Shown piece by piece: positions 33,049 to 44,248 of a stretch of DNA of 64,000 bases. The stretch lies in contig CM057142.1 of the NCBI GenBank assembly GCA_029964075.1, positions 37,574,392 to 37,638,391 of the forward strand. The letters are read 5' to 3'. Made by a program: the position numbers and the translations under genes. How positions within the stretch are numbered: the stretch's first letter is position 1; each line of letters starts with the position of its first letter. Below the pieces are notes generated by a model that made no database searches, was not told the origin of the DNA, and was given only the letters and a program-made list of their open reading frames with translations. Origin of the DNA: Patiria pectinifera (Eukaryota; Echinodermata; Asteroidea; Valvatida; Asterinidae).

Positions 33049-33140
33049 AGACGTTGCGAACCCAAAATATCAGAAATATGCAACAAACCTTGTTACATAT
33101 TTCTGACAAAATATCAGAAATATGCAACAAGGTTTTTGAG
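33049..33140. repeat. Combined direct and inverted repeat
   Basis: AAAATATCAGAAATATGCAA occurs twice in direct orientation (from 33064 and 33109). Between the copies lies the inverted form TTGTTACATATTTCTG, so either copy can pair with the middle one. Confidence 0.6.
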
Positions 33141-33596
33141 AGTTTGAGATCTGCCAATGAAAAAGGCGCTTATCTGAATTTCAGATAATTTGTTATTTTC
33201 ACATCGCAAACAAATTGCGGCAACACCACAAAGCTACGTATATGTCTCAAACTTGTGCCGAGTGCAAGTTGGCTCTAAGGTTGCAGATTTTGTTGCAGAT
33301 TTTGTTTTAATTACAACAAGTCTCTTTCGATTTTTTTGGATAAGAGTAGAACAGTTCTGGTAAATAGCATAAGGAATATTGTATAGTACAAACCCACTGC
33401 AATAATGACCAAAGAGTATAGAGGATAACACACACAAATTTACACGCCTAGAACTACATGAAACAGAATTATTTCGCCCAATCACAATATATAATATATT
33501 TAATGCAAAAGTCACAGCCATTTAGAAAACACATCGCAACCCCCCAATTAACATAAAATGTTCAATCAGTCTTGTACCAAAGGCACTTTTCATGAA

Positions 33597-33980
33597 GGGC
33601 ATAAGCCTTTTCCTGTTTAATAGATTTAGCATTTTTGTTAAAGAGTCTGAATAAAAAAATGTAAGCTTAGTATTTCAAATGTTTTCAGTAGATGATTCTT
33701 TTGTTAGTTGTACATATAAATTTTGGCAATTGCCCACAATTATTAAAAGGATAGGAAAAACTTGGTTTGCTAGCAAATTAAAGGGCACAAGAACTTTCCC
33801 TATTAAGTAGAGTTAGCATTTTTTTTAAAGAGTCTAAAAAAAAATGTTAAATTTAATATTTGAAATGTTTTCAGTAGATGATTCTTTTGTCTGCATGCAG
33901 GTAAATTTTTTGTTGTGGCAATGGCCCACAACTTTTAAAAAGCCAGGGGAAAAAATGGTTTGCTTGCAAATTATTCACAC
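33597..33980. repeat. Diverged tandem duplication, about 190 bp unit
   Basis: Two successive units share TTTTCAGTAGATGATTCTTT, GGCAATtGCCCACAA-type sequence, GGTTTGCTxGCAAATTA and AGAGTTAGCATTTTT-type starts. About 80 percent alike by eye. Confidence 0.6.
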
Positions 33981-34099
33981 AAATACATGTAAACAGCTTA
34001 TTTTCCTTACAAAGAAACAGCAACGTCAGTGCCATTTTTTTTCCTCAAGAGTTGAACATATTCACTGTCAACTCGGACACCGCTTCGTTTTTGTGAACA

Positions 34100-35400
34100 G
34101 AATGTCTGAAAGTTGATCAAGGGTTCGAAGAATTTTAGGCGGCCCCAATGAATGGAACCTAACGTTGGTCTTGTTATCATTTCTTTCCTAGCATGGATTC
34201 CAGACTTTGTTGGCGTTCATAGTGATTCACAGTGAGGACTAGGCTTGGAAAATTCTGTTTCAGAATCAATAACAATCACTTCCCAATGGAATTGCAAATT
34301 CTTGGACATGACCCAAATCGATTCCAAAAATGGTGGATTTGCTGAAGCCTGCCCAGTACAGACACATCCTTTTTTACGTGTCATTTCAGTTCAACGTGAC
34401 AACAACAAACATTCTTAATAATCGACATAAAAGTCGCCTTCCCCACCCTCCAAAAAAACCCATAAACGGAACAGTTTATAATCAATTCAACTGATATTCA
34501 CTCACAACAAATATGAACAGATAGAAATCAAGTTGTTTCAAAAACACACACAGTAAACAATCACATAGCATGATATGTACACTGCAAACTTATATTAAAC
34601 AAAATCTTATTCTCACCACAGTCCAAGTGATGTGGTAATGTTATGTACAATTTCTCAATGCATATACCGTATCTTTCCCTTTTTTTCATTTCTCCGAAGG
34701 AAGTATGTTGTGGTAAGAAAATCGTTGCATAATACACCCAAGATTTATTGAAATGGGATAAAAAATATCAGTAGATTGAATGTTTTTCAAATAAAAATAT
34801 AAGCATCTGCAACAATGGACGGCCAAAGAAATTTTAGTTTTAGTGGAAGATCAAACAAATCCGTTTTGAGACCGGATAACGGCGAGGGCAGATTTGGAGA
34901 TTGTTTTTCCCATTCTTGTCCTGTCCCGATCACAAGGAGTTTCCAAACCTCGGCTGCATTTGGATTGGGCTTCAGCTGACTTGAAACCCATGACTTTGGG
35001 GGAAATCAATTTCATGTAATTTTGAAGCATGACAATAGATATATATCGTGAATCTTGAATCCTTTGAGATGAGGCTGATTAAGAGTATCCTTTTGGTTTT
35101 GAAAGAAAAGGCTTGACATGATTTTAGACCCATGGAGCCCAAACTGGGACGTTGCCGAAGTTTTGGAAGCACCAGCTTCATCTGAGGTAAAGTGTAACAT
35201 AACATGACCACATGACTCACAGTGCCACGCACACTGATGTCTTCTTTGCTTTCGGGGACCGGCTGCTATTGTTGGTGTTAGTGTTCTCCATGGCTGTTAC
35301 TCCCCTGTGGCATTTCAGTCAAAAAACGAAAACATGAAAACAAAAACAAAATGATAAAACTTGACCAAGTTCAACCAGATACTCTGTAGCAAACATATAC
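34100..35400. other. Intergenic: nothing recognised
   Basis: AT-rich, no repeat or coding segment that I can support. Confidence 0.5.
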
Positions 35401-35416
35401 AGAAAGACCTGAAATT

Positions 35417-35512
35417 GTGATTACCTTGTTTTACTTGACAAATAATAAAAGCATGATTTTTTTTGGTGATTACCTTGTTTTACTTGACAAATAATAAAAG
35501 CATGATTTTTTT
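35417..35512. repeat. Exact 49-bp tandem duplication
   Basis: The unit starting GTGATTACCTTGTTTTACTT is present twice, from 35417 and 35466, essentially without differences, so the duplication is recent. Confidence 0.85.
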
Positions 35513-36475
35513 AGGTAAAAGTGCTACATGTAAGCTTTTGCTTTTTATTCTTTCAGATGAAATGATACTATAGTTTTATGAATTGAATGATTTTCCAATT
35601 TCTACAACACTTTTCCCTACCAGAGTTCAGCGCTTCAAAAATTGACGCGAATTTTTTTTGTCAATGAAATTTCACTTTAAAGCATGGAAATGAGATTGTG
35701 ATATTTTTTGGGACTGTCAATGTTAGTTTTGCGTTCTGGGTCCAACTGGGAAAATGACCATATGTACAAGTATCTGTATACATGATATCCGATATCTAGA
35801 CGGAGACAATGGAAACAAAACATGTGCAGTATGTGCACATTTACATTTACAATGTATTCGGTATCTTAATTGCAGACAAGAGGTGACTAAGGCAAATGAG
35901 CCACTTGATTGTACATGAAGCCGGACTTTGTGTTTTGCCTTCTATCCCTACCCCTAAAATACACACATGCTGAACTTTGTATCCTTGTGGAGACATTTCT
36001 TTGTTCTCATGTACTTGTTTTCGAGTTTGAAAGTACAATTTCAAAATGCTCTTATTTTAACCAGAATTAATTTCCTTGGCTGAAATTCGGACTTAATATC
36101 CCTTTTCTAAAACTCTACCATTTGCGACGGATCAACATACCTTGGAAATTCCTAGTTTTTGAGTAAAATCCATATACATTGTATCTATTTCGTGAAAACC
36201 TTGTGGAGACGTATTCATCTATAGAAATTGCCCTGTGGAGATGTATACAATCTTTTGTTCCCTATTGTGTGCATGTCTCCAGAGGGTACGGTGTATCAGA
36301 TCAGAAACACGGTTACGGAAATTAATGTTTAACTTGGCTGAGTATACCACGTAGAGCACTATTTCACATTGTTACCAACATTTAGTGAGTGACAAAGTTA
36401 GCTGCATATGAAAGTTCACTACGTGTATATGTCACAACTATCATTCTTCATTTTCACTTGATAAATCTAAGCAGA

Positions 36476-36481
36476 TTTATT
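36476..36481 (-). terminator. Candidate polyadenylation signal of the phosphagen kinase
   Basis: First AATAAA on the minus strand downstream of the kinase stop codon, about 0.85 kb away. Position only; no cleavage-site evidence. Confidence 0.3.
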
Positions 36482-36579
36482 TACTAAATCTAATAAAAAA
36501 ATTAAAAATGGAATATTAATCTAGTTTCACATGAGTGTTGCAGTTTCACATTAGCAACATAAACAACCAAAGAAACATA

Positions 36580-37090
36580 AAGGTAAAATACAACATTTGC
36601 TTTTGCATTAACTTTCTGAAGTGATGGATTTGGGACTTGGTATTTTATAGCAAATATGGTTACTCTGACCTGTTACAAGTTTTTGTGTTCATAGATACTG
36701 GAAAAAAAACCAGCAATATTTTTTTTCCTGTAGTCTGGTTCCCTGACCCTACTTCACAGGAAACGGAGCAATTTATAGATGTCGGGGAATTGGCAGGTTG
36801 GGTGGGGTACCAGAATAGCTGGCTTGCACCCATTCACGGATTAGTGATTGCAAACAAAATGTGGACTAATCAATTTGGTTAATTGGGGACAGTATTCGAG
36901 AAGATGGTCAGCTGACCATCATTGGAAATTGATATAAAAATTCCACTTTTCTTGAAAATGACAGCGCACCAGGTACCGTGATTTCACAGGATACTTGAGA
37001 CTGTTATTCACTTACAGTCAAGAAAGGTATTTTATAATAATTTGGTAGTTTTGTTTTCCGATGTTTGCAAATGTTGTATATTACCTTTAA
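36580..37090. repeat. Three-copy dispersed repeat, copy B
   Basis: Matches 41517-41975 over its full length and 18238-18660 over most of it. The centre is a perfect 18-base palindrome GATGGTCAGCTGACCATC at 36903-36920. Lies just downstream of the phosphagen kinase stop. Confidence 0.7.
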
Positions 37091-37328
37091 GCAAATGAAA
37101 AAGTGACTTTTAAAGCAAACTAAAAAAAAGAAACAAAAATGAAAAGAAATCACCAGGCGAACATGGGGGAGCCAAAGCATGCATAAGCTGGTTGTGAGGA
37201 CACCAAACACAAGGCTGACAGGGTCACCACTGCGACATCATCCACCCAGACATCACCACCACTACCACTGCTCCATCCATCCATGCAGTGCAGAGGAAAA
37301 GTCAAAAATTCTGCGATACTTACATTAC

Positions 37329-37501
37329 TTACATAGGTAGGAGATGGTCAATCTTTTCACCCTTCTCTAGGAGTTCTTCCATGTCGCTCAGTTTGTTGAC
37401 CCCGTCAATGACGCACTGCACCTGCTGGACCTCGGTAGTGCCCAGACGGTCCAGGTTGGAGATGTCGTACACGCCCCCAACGGCATCAGTGAATTCTCCG
37501 C
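37329..37501 (-). CDS. Phosphagen kinase exon 7 (stop codon)
   Basis: Residues 315/316-371, [20 protein letters not shown] through [18 protein letters not shown], then TAA. The segment RGT-SGEFT sits on the mobile loop that in arginine kinases carries a Glu-His pair; here Glu317 is followed by Phe318. Confidence 0.94.
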
Positions 37502-40500
37502 CTTTATAAGGAGAAGGGCACGCAAGGCAAGAATGGTCACTTTCAGATCTTCACTTAAACTAAAAGATTTTAGCCGTGGGAGTTTGCATTATACAGGGTG
37601 TCCCCAAACTAACCATATGGTGGCGGTAAACCTACCACAATTTGATCATTTCTATCAAAATTATAGGAGTTCAGATCTAACTTTTGAGCTTTAAGAAAAT
37701 GCATTTCTGATTTCACTGCACACTCGACATTAATAAACAGTTTTCCTTGGAGGTATGTGTGGAAGTAAGAAGATATTCTTCCAACTTATTCTTAAACATC
37801 AATACAGCGATTAATCGAAACAAAAATTTCAACTCCTTTTTACCATCCCCATGCATGGAGCTCACAGAGTAGACTAAAAAAACCCCAAAACAATCACATT
37901 TTTCCCTTGTGACTCTTCAATTTCAAATTTCAAAACCAGCTCACTTGTTCCACGCTTCTGGAGTCGGAGGGCCTTGCAGATCTTGTCCAAGTCGTAGCGT
38001 TTGTCGTCGGCAAGGAGAGGGAAGCGGGCATGTACACTGCAGCGCACCCCAGTGCCCAGGTTAGACGGGCAGGTCAGGATGAAGCCCAAATGATCACTCT
38101 TCATGAACACCTTGCCCTCGGCTGCCATGTTCTTCTCAAACTGTTCCAGAATACAAAGTAGACAAAAAAGAACAACTTTTGGTGAATGTACATGTAAATA
38201 ATTGTGCCGATCTATTGGCTCTAGTTCTTGGTTCCAGTCCTAAGTATGGTTTCTTTTTCAAGACATAAGGATAAGTTTTGAAAAAACAGCAACATTTTTT
38301 TCTTGAAGATCTCAAATTCAATGTTGCCCCTTTGCACAGCAAGTTTTACTCATAATTAACTCATTGGCAATTGTACTACATTGTATTACATTGTGTTTAT
38401 TCACTGATTAATCCATAAAAATCACTGAGTGTTCTTAGGATGTGACCTTGCTTATAATTTTGCATCATCAGACCAGCGTTAATGACATGATAAATCAACA
38501 ATGACTGTCATAATAAATAGTGGGCAGTCATTGAAAAAGTAAAAACTTAGCTATGTGTACATGTACCTCGAAATGTAATCAAGTACTGCCTTGCTTCTAA
38601 GGGTTTGTAAATTAAATAGGTTTGAAAAGATTAATTATTTGTGCTATGTATGGTTACCTCAAATGAAGATCGCGCTAGTGTATGTCCCTTTTTTTGTAAT
38701 TCGGGTCTCGTTTGATATTTGTAAACGGATTTAGATTTTTTTCAGTTTTAATGTTTAAACGTGTAATCGTCACATCCTTAGCTCGGGCGGTTTCAGGTGC
38801 TAGGAGCATTAGAGAGGGCAGTTTGGGGCAGTACAATCACGAATGGCTTAAACCAGTCGGTATAACTTCTGCAGGTCATCAAATTGGTTTCAGTGAGAAA
38901 AAAAACAACAAAGGTTTTATGATGCAAGCCCTTTGATGTGCTGAAAATACATTTGACTTACGGCGTTGAGTCCTTCGCAGAAGAGCTCAAAGGTAGCCTT
39001 CATGTCACCCCCTTGCCTCATGGAGATGATACGCAGCTGATCTTCTTCATTCACCCAGACAAGGAACTGTTTGTCTGCAGTGTGCCTGCAAACAAGGGGA
39101 GATGCATATTGTACGTTACAGAAATACACTACAGTAAAAAAGAAGGATAGGCAAGAGCTGTTTTCAGAATTGCATTCTGGCTCCAAAAAAAATAACATTT
39201 AATTTGTAATTTTGAAACAGAATTTAACAGAATTTGCTTTATTTTCGATTTGCTAAATGGTACCAGAAAGACATATTTGATAAAGAGCTATATAAATCTG
39301 AATGGTAATACTTGTAAGTATACATGTATATAGATTGTTACTTTTTTGGTTGCACTGGGTTTTTTTTTCAGCACAGCTTTTGATCGACAAAATGGACGTT
39401 AAGTGAGAACTGGACGACCAAAATATACAAATACATGTGCATGTATTGACTGCTGGAGTGTTGTAAAACAAGCACTCTGTTTTCCTGAGGCAAAGCCGAG
39501 GATAAAGAATGATCCACAGATCATTGATGCCGGCTAACCGAGTTAAATCAAGAGCTAGAGCGGTCAATATTTGTTTTGGAACACTATAACAACAGATTCT
39601 ACTTGATTTTTAATAGAAAACTGACTAATTTAACTCAAATCCATAAAAATGTACTTTCAAAGTAGTTTAATTTTTCTAAACTACTGAAACTTTTGGCCCT
39701 AACTCTGTGGGGCGTGGTAGCAACACACACACCTGTATGCATTTGCACGTGTATAGTTCAGCTGTTGTTTAGTCTGTTTGCAACGTGCTAGGTAAGAAAC
39801 TATAAATAGCAAATACCATGTGTTGTGCTCTCGGCCAATCAAGAAACAGAATCTGTAAGTGGGGTATCATAGTAAAAAGACCCATTTGAAAAGCCCTTTT
39901 CACACTAGACAAATCTCGGGGTTGACGCAGGGTTGAAAACATGCATCGTTTCACACCTGAAGAATTTTAACCCTGCATCAACCCCGAGATTAATTTCGCC
40001 CAGGGTTGAACTCATCCCTGCTCAAGACCAGGGTTGAGATTTTCAACCCGGGTTGAAATTCTTGACAGGGTTCAAAACAGTAGTTACTGAGCATGATAAG
40101 CTTGATTTGCATGAAACAAGTGTGAAACGATGCGGATTGAACGCAGGCTTGAAAAATCAAAAACTCAACCCGGGGTAGCACTGGGTTCGCCCAGGGTTGA
40201 GTTCAACCCGGGTTGAGAAGCTCTAGTTTGAAAAAGGCTACAGTATTGGCAAAATTCCTTACCAGATGCCTCGCCCATCGGGGAAGTCTCTTGCCATTCC
40301 ACCACTGGTGAAGTGACGGGAGATTGGTCGCTCAAACAAGAAGTGATCATCGATAAGTTGTTGCTTGTCTGCTTCACCCAGGGTCTGCAGGGAGTAGTAC
40401 TTGCCTTCCAGTTTGCCCTTGAACAAGCCAAGTGCTGGCATCAAACAAGAGTAATGATCATGTTACGTGTTGATAACATACTGTACACATACTGTTCAAT

Positions 40501-43500
40501 TTTTTTTTTCAAATCAAAAGGGAATTTTAGCCAAGTTTTATTACCTTACTTAGGCTCAGATTAATTTCAGATAATGTATATGCTCATGAGATTCCAAACA
40601 CCAACAACATTAAACAATGACGTCAGCCAGACGCTTCCATGTTAGGTTCTCAATAATCAAAAAGAAGGTCTGGATGAATTTTAAGGATAAAAAGAGTTTA
40701 GGTGTCAAACGGCTATTGAATTACTGGGACTTATATGGTACTCCTGAAAAAAAATGTAACAAAACAGACCAAAAAAAACCCAACGAGAATATACTTGGTT
40801 CTTGCAAAGTGGTAGATTTTTAGAGTATAAAGGTGGAAGGCTCCTGGGCAAAGGATAGTTAGGACTCGGGGTACTTTAGGAGTTATGAAGTACACCCTGT
40901 AAAATAAATTTTAGACAGTGTATACTCACCACTTTGAGCGATCTTCTCAACCTGCCTCCTCTCTGCGCGGCAAATAAACGGTGAGAGTGCGTAGCCTCGG
41001 ATGTTTCGGCCAGTCCGTATCCGAGAGCTGATCACATACTTCTCGTTCAGCTTGCCCCCTTCGAGTTTGCTTATGTCCATATCCGTGACGTGGTTGTCTG
41101 TCGATAGTTATACAACATTGCGATTTAAGGGTGAAGTAAATTTTAAACCAATTCCTTCTAAACTTTTATGTTATTATAAGTCATGGATCAGATATGTGCA
41201 ATCTATATAAGCAAATACAATTAAGGCATTTAATTTTGAGATTATTAATTGTTCCTGTGGTTTCCTGACTAAAGGCCATTTCATACTTAATGCGAATTTG
41301 ACGTCAAGAAGCATTCGCATCAAAATTTGCTGGCGTTGAAATGTGTTCAAGTTTTGGGAATTCGCAGCATGAGTTCTTGCCCTGATGTCACAAATTCGTG
41401 TTCTCATTCGCGCCGAGCATGGTCTTGACTGTATCATGACAATATAATGCACATCAGAAGGTATCCAATTCCTAACATGAATACAGTTTTTATTTGTGCC
41501 TGACCTTGCTGAAGGTAACAAACTACATTTGCTTTTGCTGTTACTTTCAGAAATGGTTGGATTTTGGGGTTTGTATTTTATAGCAAAGACATGTTTAAAG
41601 TTTTTGTGTTCATAGATGCTCGAAAATCCAAGACAAAGACATGCTGTTTTGTAGGTCTGGTTCCCCAACCCTAATTCAGAGGAAACGTTCACAGATGTGT
41701 AACCGATTGGAAACAAAACGTTGACTAACTAAATTTGGAAATTGGGACCAGTTTTTGAAGTAAAAAAAAACTCGTTTTTTTAACGATGGTCTGCTGACCA
41801 TCCTTTAAAATTAATTGATACACAAATTCCACTTTTGTTGAAAATGACAGTACACTGGGCGCCATAATTTTACAGGATGCTTGAGACTATTATGCACTAA
41901 CAGTCAAGTAAGGTATTTCATAATAAATTGGTATTTCCGTTTTTTAATGTTTGCAAATGTTGTATTACCTTTTAGAAAAAAAATCAATCAGTTTTTAACC
42001 TTAAGTAACATCAATTTGCTGACAAACTGACTACATGTACTCAACAAAGTTCTGTCAGATCGATAGAATGATTTAAAATGGATAATGTCTCCCTGTTCTT
42101 GTGTAATAATTGGTCTAATAAGTCCTTCCATATTGTCTATAATTTTGTGGAACATTTTTGTGTTTTTGCATTTTGCTAATAGTAAAATGACAAGTAAATT
42201 TCTCAGTGATTCACTACTCAAATTGTTTATCGTCTGTTCCTTTTCCAAATATTAAAAGAGGCAAGAAAAAAAACTACCCAAAAAAATTGAAGGTGGTTTT
42301 CAATTACCTGTTGGCTTGAACCCATTATGGTATTCTTGGATGATGGGATCAAGCACTTCCTTGAAGATCTCATATGTCTGCTCATCACCGGCCAGAACTC
42401 CCAAATGGAAATCTGTTGACAAACAGCAAAGGGGCGCATAACAGCAGATGATTTACCATTGAACAGGAGTCAACGAGATTTTTGAATTCCCACTTATTAT
42501 CCCACTGACATCCTGTACATTAATTACTGTCACAGTCAAATGACATTTTTTTTTTGGTCAAAGACAAATCTTCAGCAGATAACTTATTTGAAACATGCCT
42601 AGTGTTTATCTATTTTGTGAAGGACAGGAAAAATACTAGTTCAGTTTTAGAATGAAATCATTCCTTTACTCTATAGACTTGTGCCATCTGTATCACCCAA
42701 AGTTGTGATTGAATCCTCACAAATCAATCACTAATCAACCAGTCTCATCAGGTCCAATCACAAGTAATTCATGATAATTTACGAATTAAATTTGAGTACC
42801 ATCTGGCACCCTGACTTGCTCGAGTGCTCAGCACATTTTAACTTTGAATTCACCAGACCAACGAGACTGAGGCTATATCCCGTGGTTCGGGGCAAGCCTT
42901 ACACTAGCAACCCCAAGCTCCGGAATGGTCTGGTGTCCTTGTGCCATTCTCACCCATTGTGAGCAATGTATCTCTTAGGCAAAGTAAAAAAAAACATGTT
43001 TGTCGTCCCCGCTCGCTTCCTTTTTGGAGGACGCCTGGATTTTGTTATTATTTTTTATTTTTGAAAAATGCAGTAAAAAAACACCGAAAAATTCCACAAA
43101 TTCATCAGAAAATAAATACTTGCATCTAAAACTGTTCACTGTAGACCAATACAACTCTAAATGACACTGTAAATATGTTCAGTTCTCTTGTCCAACTTGT
43201 CTTTCATTTTAAAAATGTCTTTTAACAGTGGAAACACCAACGGTTGCAGGAAATTTTAAAATGGCTGCCACCTTGAAAAAAAGAAAAATCAAAAGCCCCT
43301 TTTCCTCCTTTTTATCAAAAACCAAGACGAGAAACATGTTTTTTTTTTATTCAGCCTTACACAACAATGCAAGAGCTTGCCCTGAATCATGTGGTATAGC
43401 AACAGTGTCTTTGGTCTGGAGAATTTTTCTGTGGCAGCCCCTCGTTTATGGAACAGTCTGCCAATAGCCATGAGATCACAACCTGACACTGACTCTTTCA

Positions 43501-44248
43501 AATCTTGTCTGAAAACTTGTCTCTTCATTCAAAATTTATCATTGTCTCAGACCCCATATAGTGCAGTGAATAGGTTTTCCTAGATACCAGCACTTTACAA
43601 GTTTTTATTATTAAGTTTTATTATTATTCCTTTGTTACTGTTCATCCCCCTATACCATGGGTGTCATGAGGGGGAAAGGGGGGGCACTTGCCCCCCCCCC
43701 CCCCTTGAAAATAAAAAAAAACTGGAGGAAACAAAAAAAAGGAAAAAAAGGTTTCGAAGCCATATTGCTGATAATTTGATGGGGGGGGGGGGGTAGGGAA
43801 AATGCTCCCTTGGTCATGCTCGGAAAAATGATAAATAAATGACTTTTTAGGACTTTTGGTTGGTTGACTTATGATTGGACTTGTTTTTTGACTTATGATG
43901 ATTTCTGCTTTGAATTGTCATCAGTACTGTATGATCGGACTTGTGACTGACTTGTAACTTGACTTGTGATTGACTGGTAGTCATCCAATCAGACGTACTG
44001 GTGTGATCTTTTTGGATTGGTTGGTCCAATGCTTTTGTTTTTGACTTTTGTTCAATTTTTGTTTACCTACCTGAATTGTCCACACCGTTCTGGATGACTC
44101 GGTCCAGAGTAAAACCACTCTCTGTAGTCACATCTCTCAGCTTGACGTACAGATCCTTGGTCAGGTGCTTGGAAAGCAGTGAATGGTGGCCCTCAAAGTT
44201 GGGAAAATCCTCCCCTGCGGGGATCTTCTGCTGGTACAGGCTTGCCAT
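37329..44248 (-). CDS. Phosphagen kinase of creatine-kinase lineage, probably arginine kinase; complete (7 coding exons)
   Basis: Moves phosphate reversibly between ATP and a guanidino compound, as a cytosolic energy buffer. Seven exons join to 1116 bases and 371 residues. The N-terminal domain is about 10-95 and the catalytic domain about 115-365. Phosphate-binding arginines lie in SSRIRTGR (118-125), Glu222 in VNEED, reactive Cys273 in TCPSNLGTG, and Arg312 in QKRGT. Overall the protein reads as a creatine kinase ([15 protein letters not shown] [24 protein letters not shown]). However, the specificity loop GVDN..GDE (55-70) has 9 residues between these marks where creatine kinases have 13, the same as in arginine kinases. 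Glu317 in RGTSGEFT sits where arginine kinases have their substrate Glu. Known echinoderm arginine kinases arose from a creatine kinase ancestor, so arginine is my preferred substrate. The gene is convergent with PC. Confidence 0.93.
37945..38140 (-). CDS. Phosphagen kinase exon 6: reactive cysteine
   Basis: Residues 250-314. [16 protein letters not shown] carries the signature reactive Cys273 and Arg282. [10 protein letters not shown] supplies Arg312. A second Cys (283), right after GVR, replaces the Ala or Gly usual there. Donor GTGAGC. Confidence 0.94.
38962..39085 (-). CDS. Phosphagen kinase exon 5
   Basis: Residues 208/209-249, [20 protein letters not shown] then [17 protein letters not shown]. 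Glu222 in NEED corresponds to the catalytic acid that contacts the guanidinium. Acceptor TTTGCAG, donor GTAAGT. Confidence 0.94.
39892..40241. mobile_element. MITE rich in CAACCC/GGGTTG words
   Basis: About 350 bp. The left end AAGCCCTTTTCACACTAGA and right end TCTAGTTTGAAAAAGGCT are inverted repeats. The interior repeats GGGTTGA and TCAACCC many times, including palindromic TCAACCCGGGTTGA twice. In kinase intron 4, ending 21 bases from exon 4. Confidence 0.7.
40263..40434 (-). CDS. Phosphagen kinase exon 4
   Basis: Residues 151/152-207, [28 protein letters not shown] and [12 protein letters not shown]. Near-identical to the creatine kinase consensus. Ends within the Trp208 codon. Acceptor GATGCCAG, donor GTAAGG. 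Confidence 0.94.
40930..41097 (-). CDS. Phosphagen kinase exon 3: start of catalytic domain
   Basis: Residues 95/96-150, including [20 protein letters not shown]; arginines 120, 122 and 125 match nucleotide-phosphate ligands of the family. Then [13 protein letters not shown]. Donor GTGAGT. Confidence 0.94.
41271..41428. mobile_element. MITE family 1, copy B
   Basis: Collinear with 2242-2429: AAGGCCATTTCATACTTAAT, GCGAATTTGACGTCA, TTGAAATGTGTTCA, TGATGTCACAAATTCGTGTT. Ends more eroded. In kinase intron 2. Confidence 0.65.
41517..41975. repeat. Three-copy dispersed repeat, copy C
   Basis: Shares GTTTTTGTGTTCATAGATGC, TCTGGTTCCCCAACCCTA and CACTTTTGTTGAAAATGACA with copy B. The core at 41785-41802 (GATGGTCTGCTGACCATC) pairs 7 bp each side of a 4-base loop. 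In kinase intron 2. Confidence 0.7.
42308..42412 (-). CDS. Phosphagen kinase exon 2: specificity loop
   Basis: Residues 60/61-94, [20 protein letters not shown] and [14 protein letters not shown]. The loop before GDE is four residues shorter than in creatine kinase, the length typical of arginine kinase. Acceptor CAACAG, donor GTAATT. Confidence 0.93.
42800..43010. mobile_element. Inverted LINE-derived composite, copy B, left part
   Basis: Matches 13351-13490 of copy A, including GGGGCAAGCCTTACACTAGC and AGCTCCGGAATGGTCTGGTG. Its partner arm lies at 43368-43430. In kinase intron 1. Confidence 0.55.
43370..43590 (+). pseudogene. Non-LTR retrotransposon ORF2, C-terminal relic
   Basis: The frame reads [20 protein letters not shown] then [16 protein letters not shown]. 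That is the well-known C-terminus following the reverse transcriptase of CR1/Jockey/RTE-like LINEs ([12 protein letters not shown]). A TGA just upstream of the frame is probably a decayed CGA codon, since copy A at 13545 still has CGA. Only the end of the element remains, in kinase intron 1. Confidence 0.7.
43670..43800. repeat. C/G homopolymer-rich low-complexity DNA
   Basis: GGGGGGGCACTTGCCCCCCC followed by A-rich and G-run tracts. A similar C/G-run block lies at 44755-44940. Low-complexity or decayed repeat ends. Confidence 0.6.
44071..44248 (-). CDS. Phosphagen kinase exon 1 (start codon)
   Basis: Residues 1-59, [18 protein letters not shown] to VIQNGVDNS. There is no mitochondrial presequence, so the protein should be cytosolic. 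An acceptor CTGTTTCAG lies only two bases upstream of the ATG, so an upstream non-coding exon is expected. Includes LYVKLRD and GFTLDRVIQ, conserved in creatine kinases. Donor GTAGGT, next base left at 44070. Confidence 0.93.

Noticed and set aside
37594..37610. TACAGGGTGTCCCC as a mariner end
   Set aside because: The only candidate partner (ACACCCTGTA near 40892) lies beyond three kinase exons, so they cannot bound one element.
41174..41716. 180-residue minus-strand open frame
   Set aside because: Runs across a MITE copy and a dispersed repeat inside a kinase intron and has no recognisable domain; chance frame.
43228..43467. 79-residue plus-strand frame ending in the LINE region
   Set aside because: Wrong frame for the ORF2 relic; the [12 protein letters not shown] frame is the real one.
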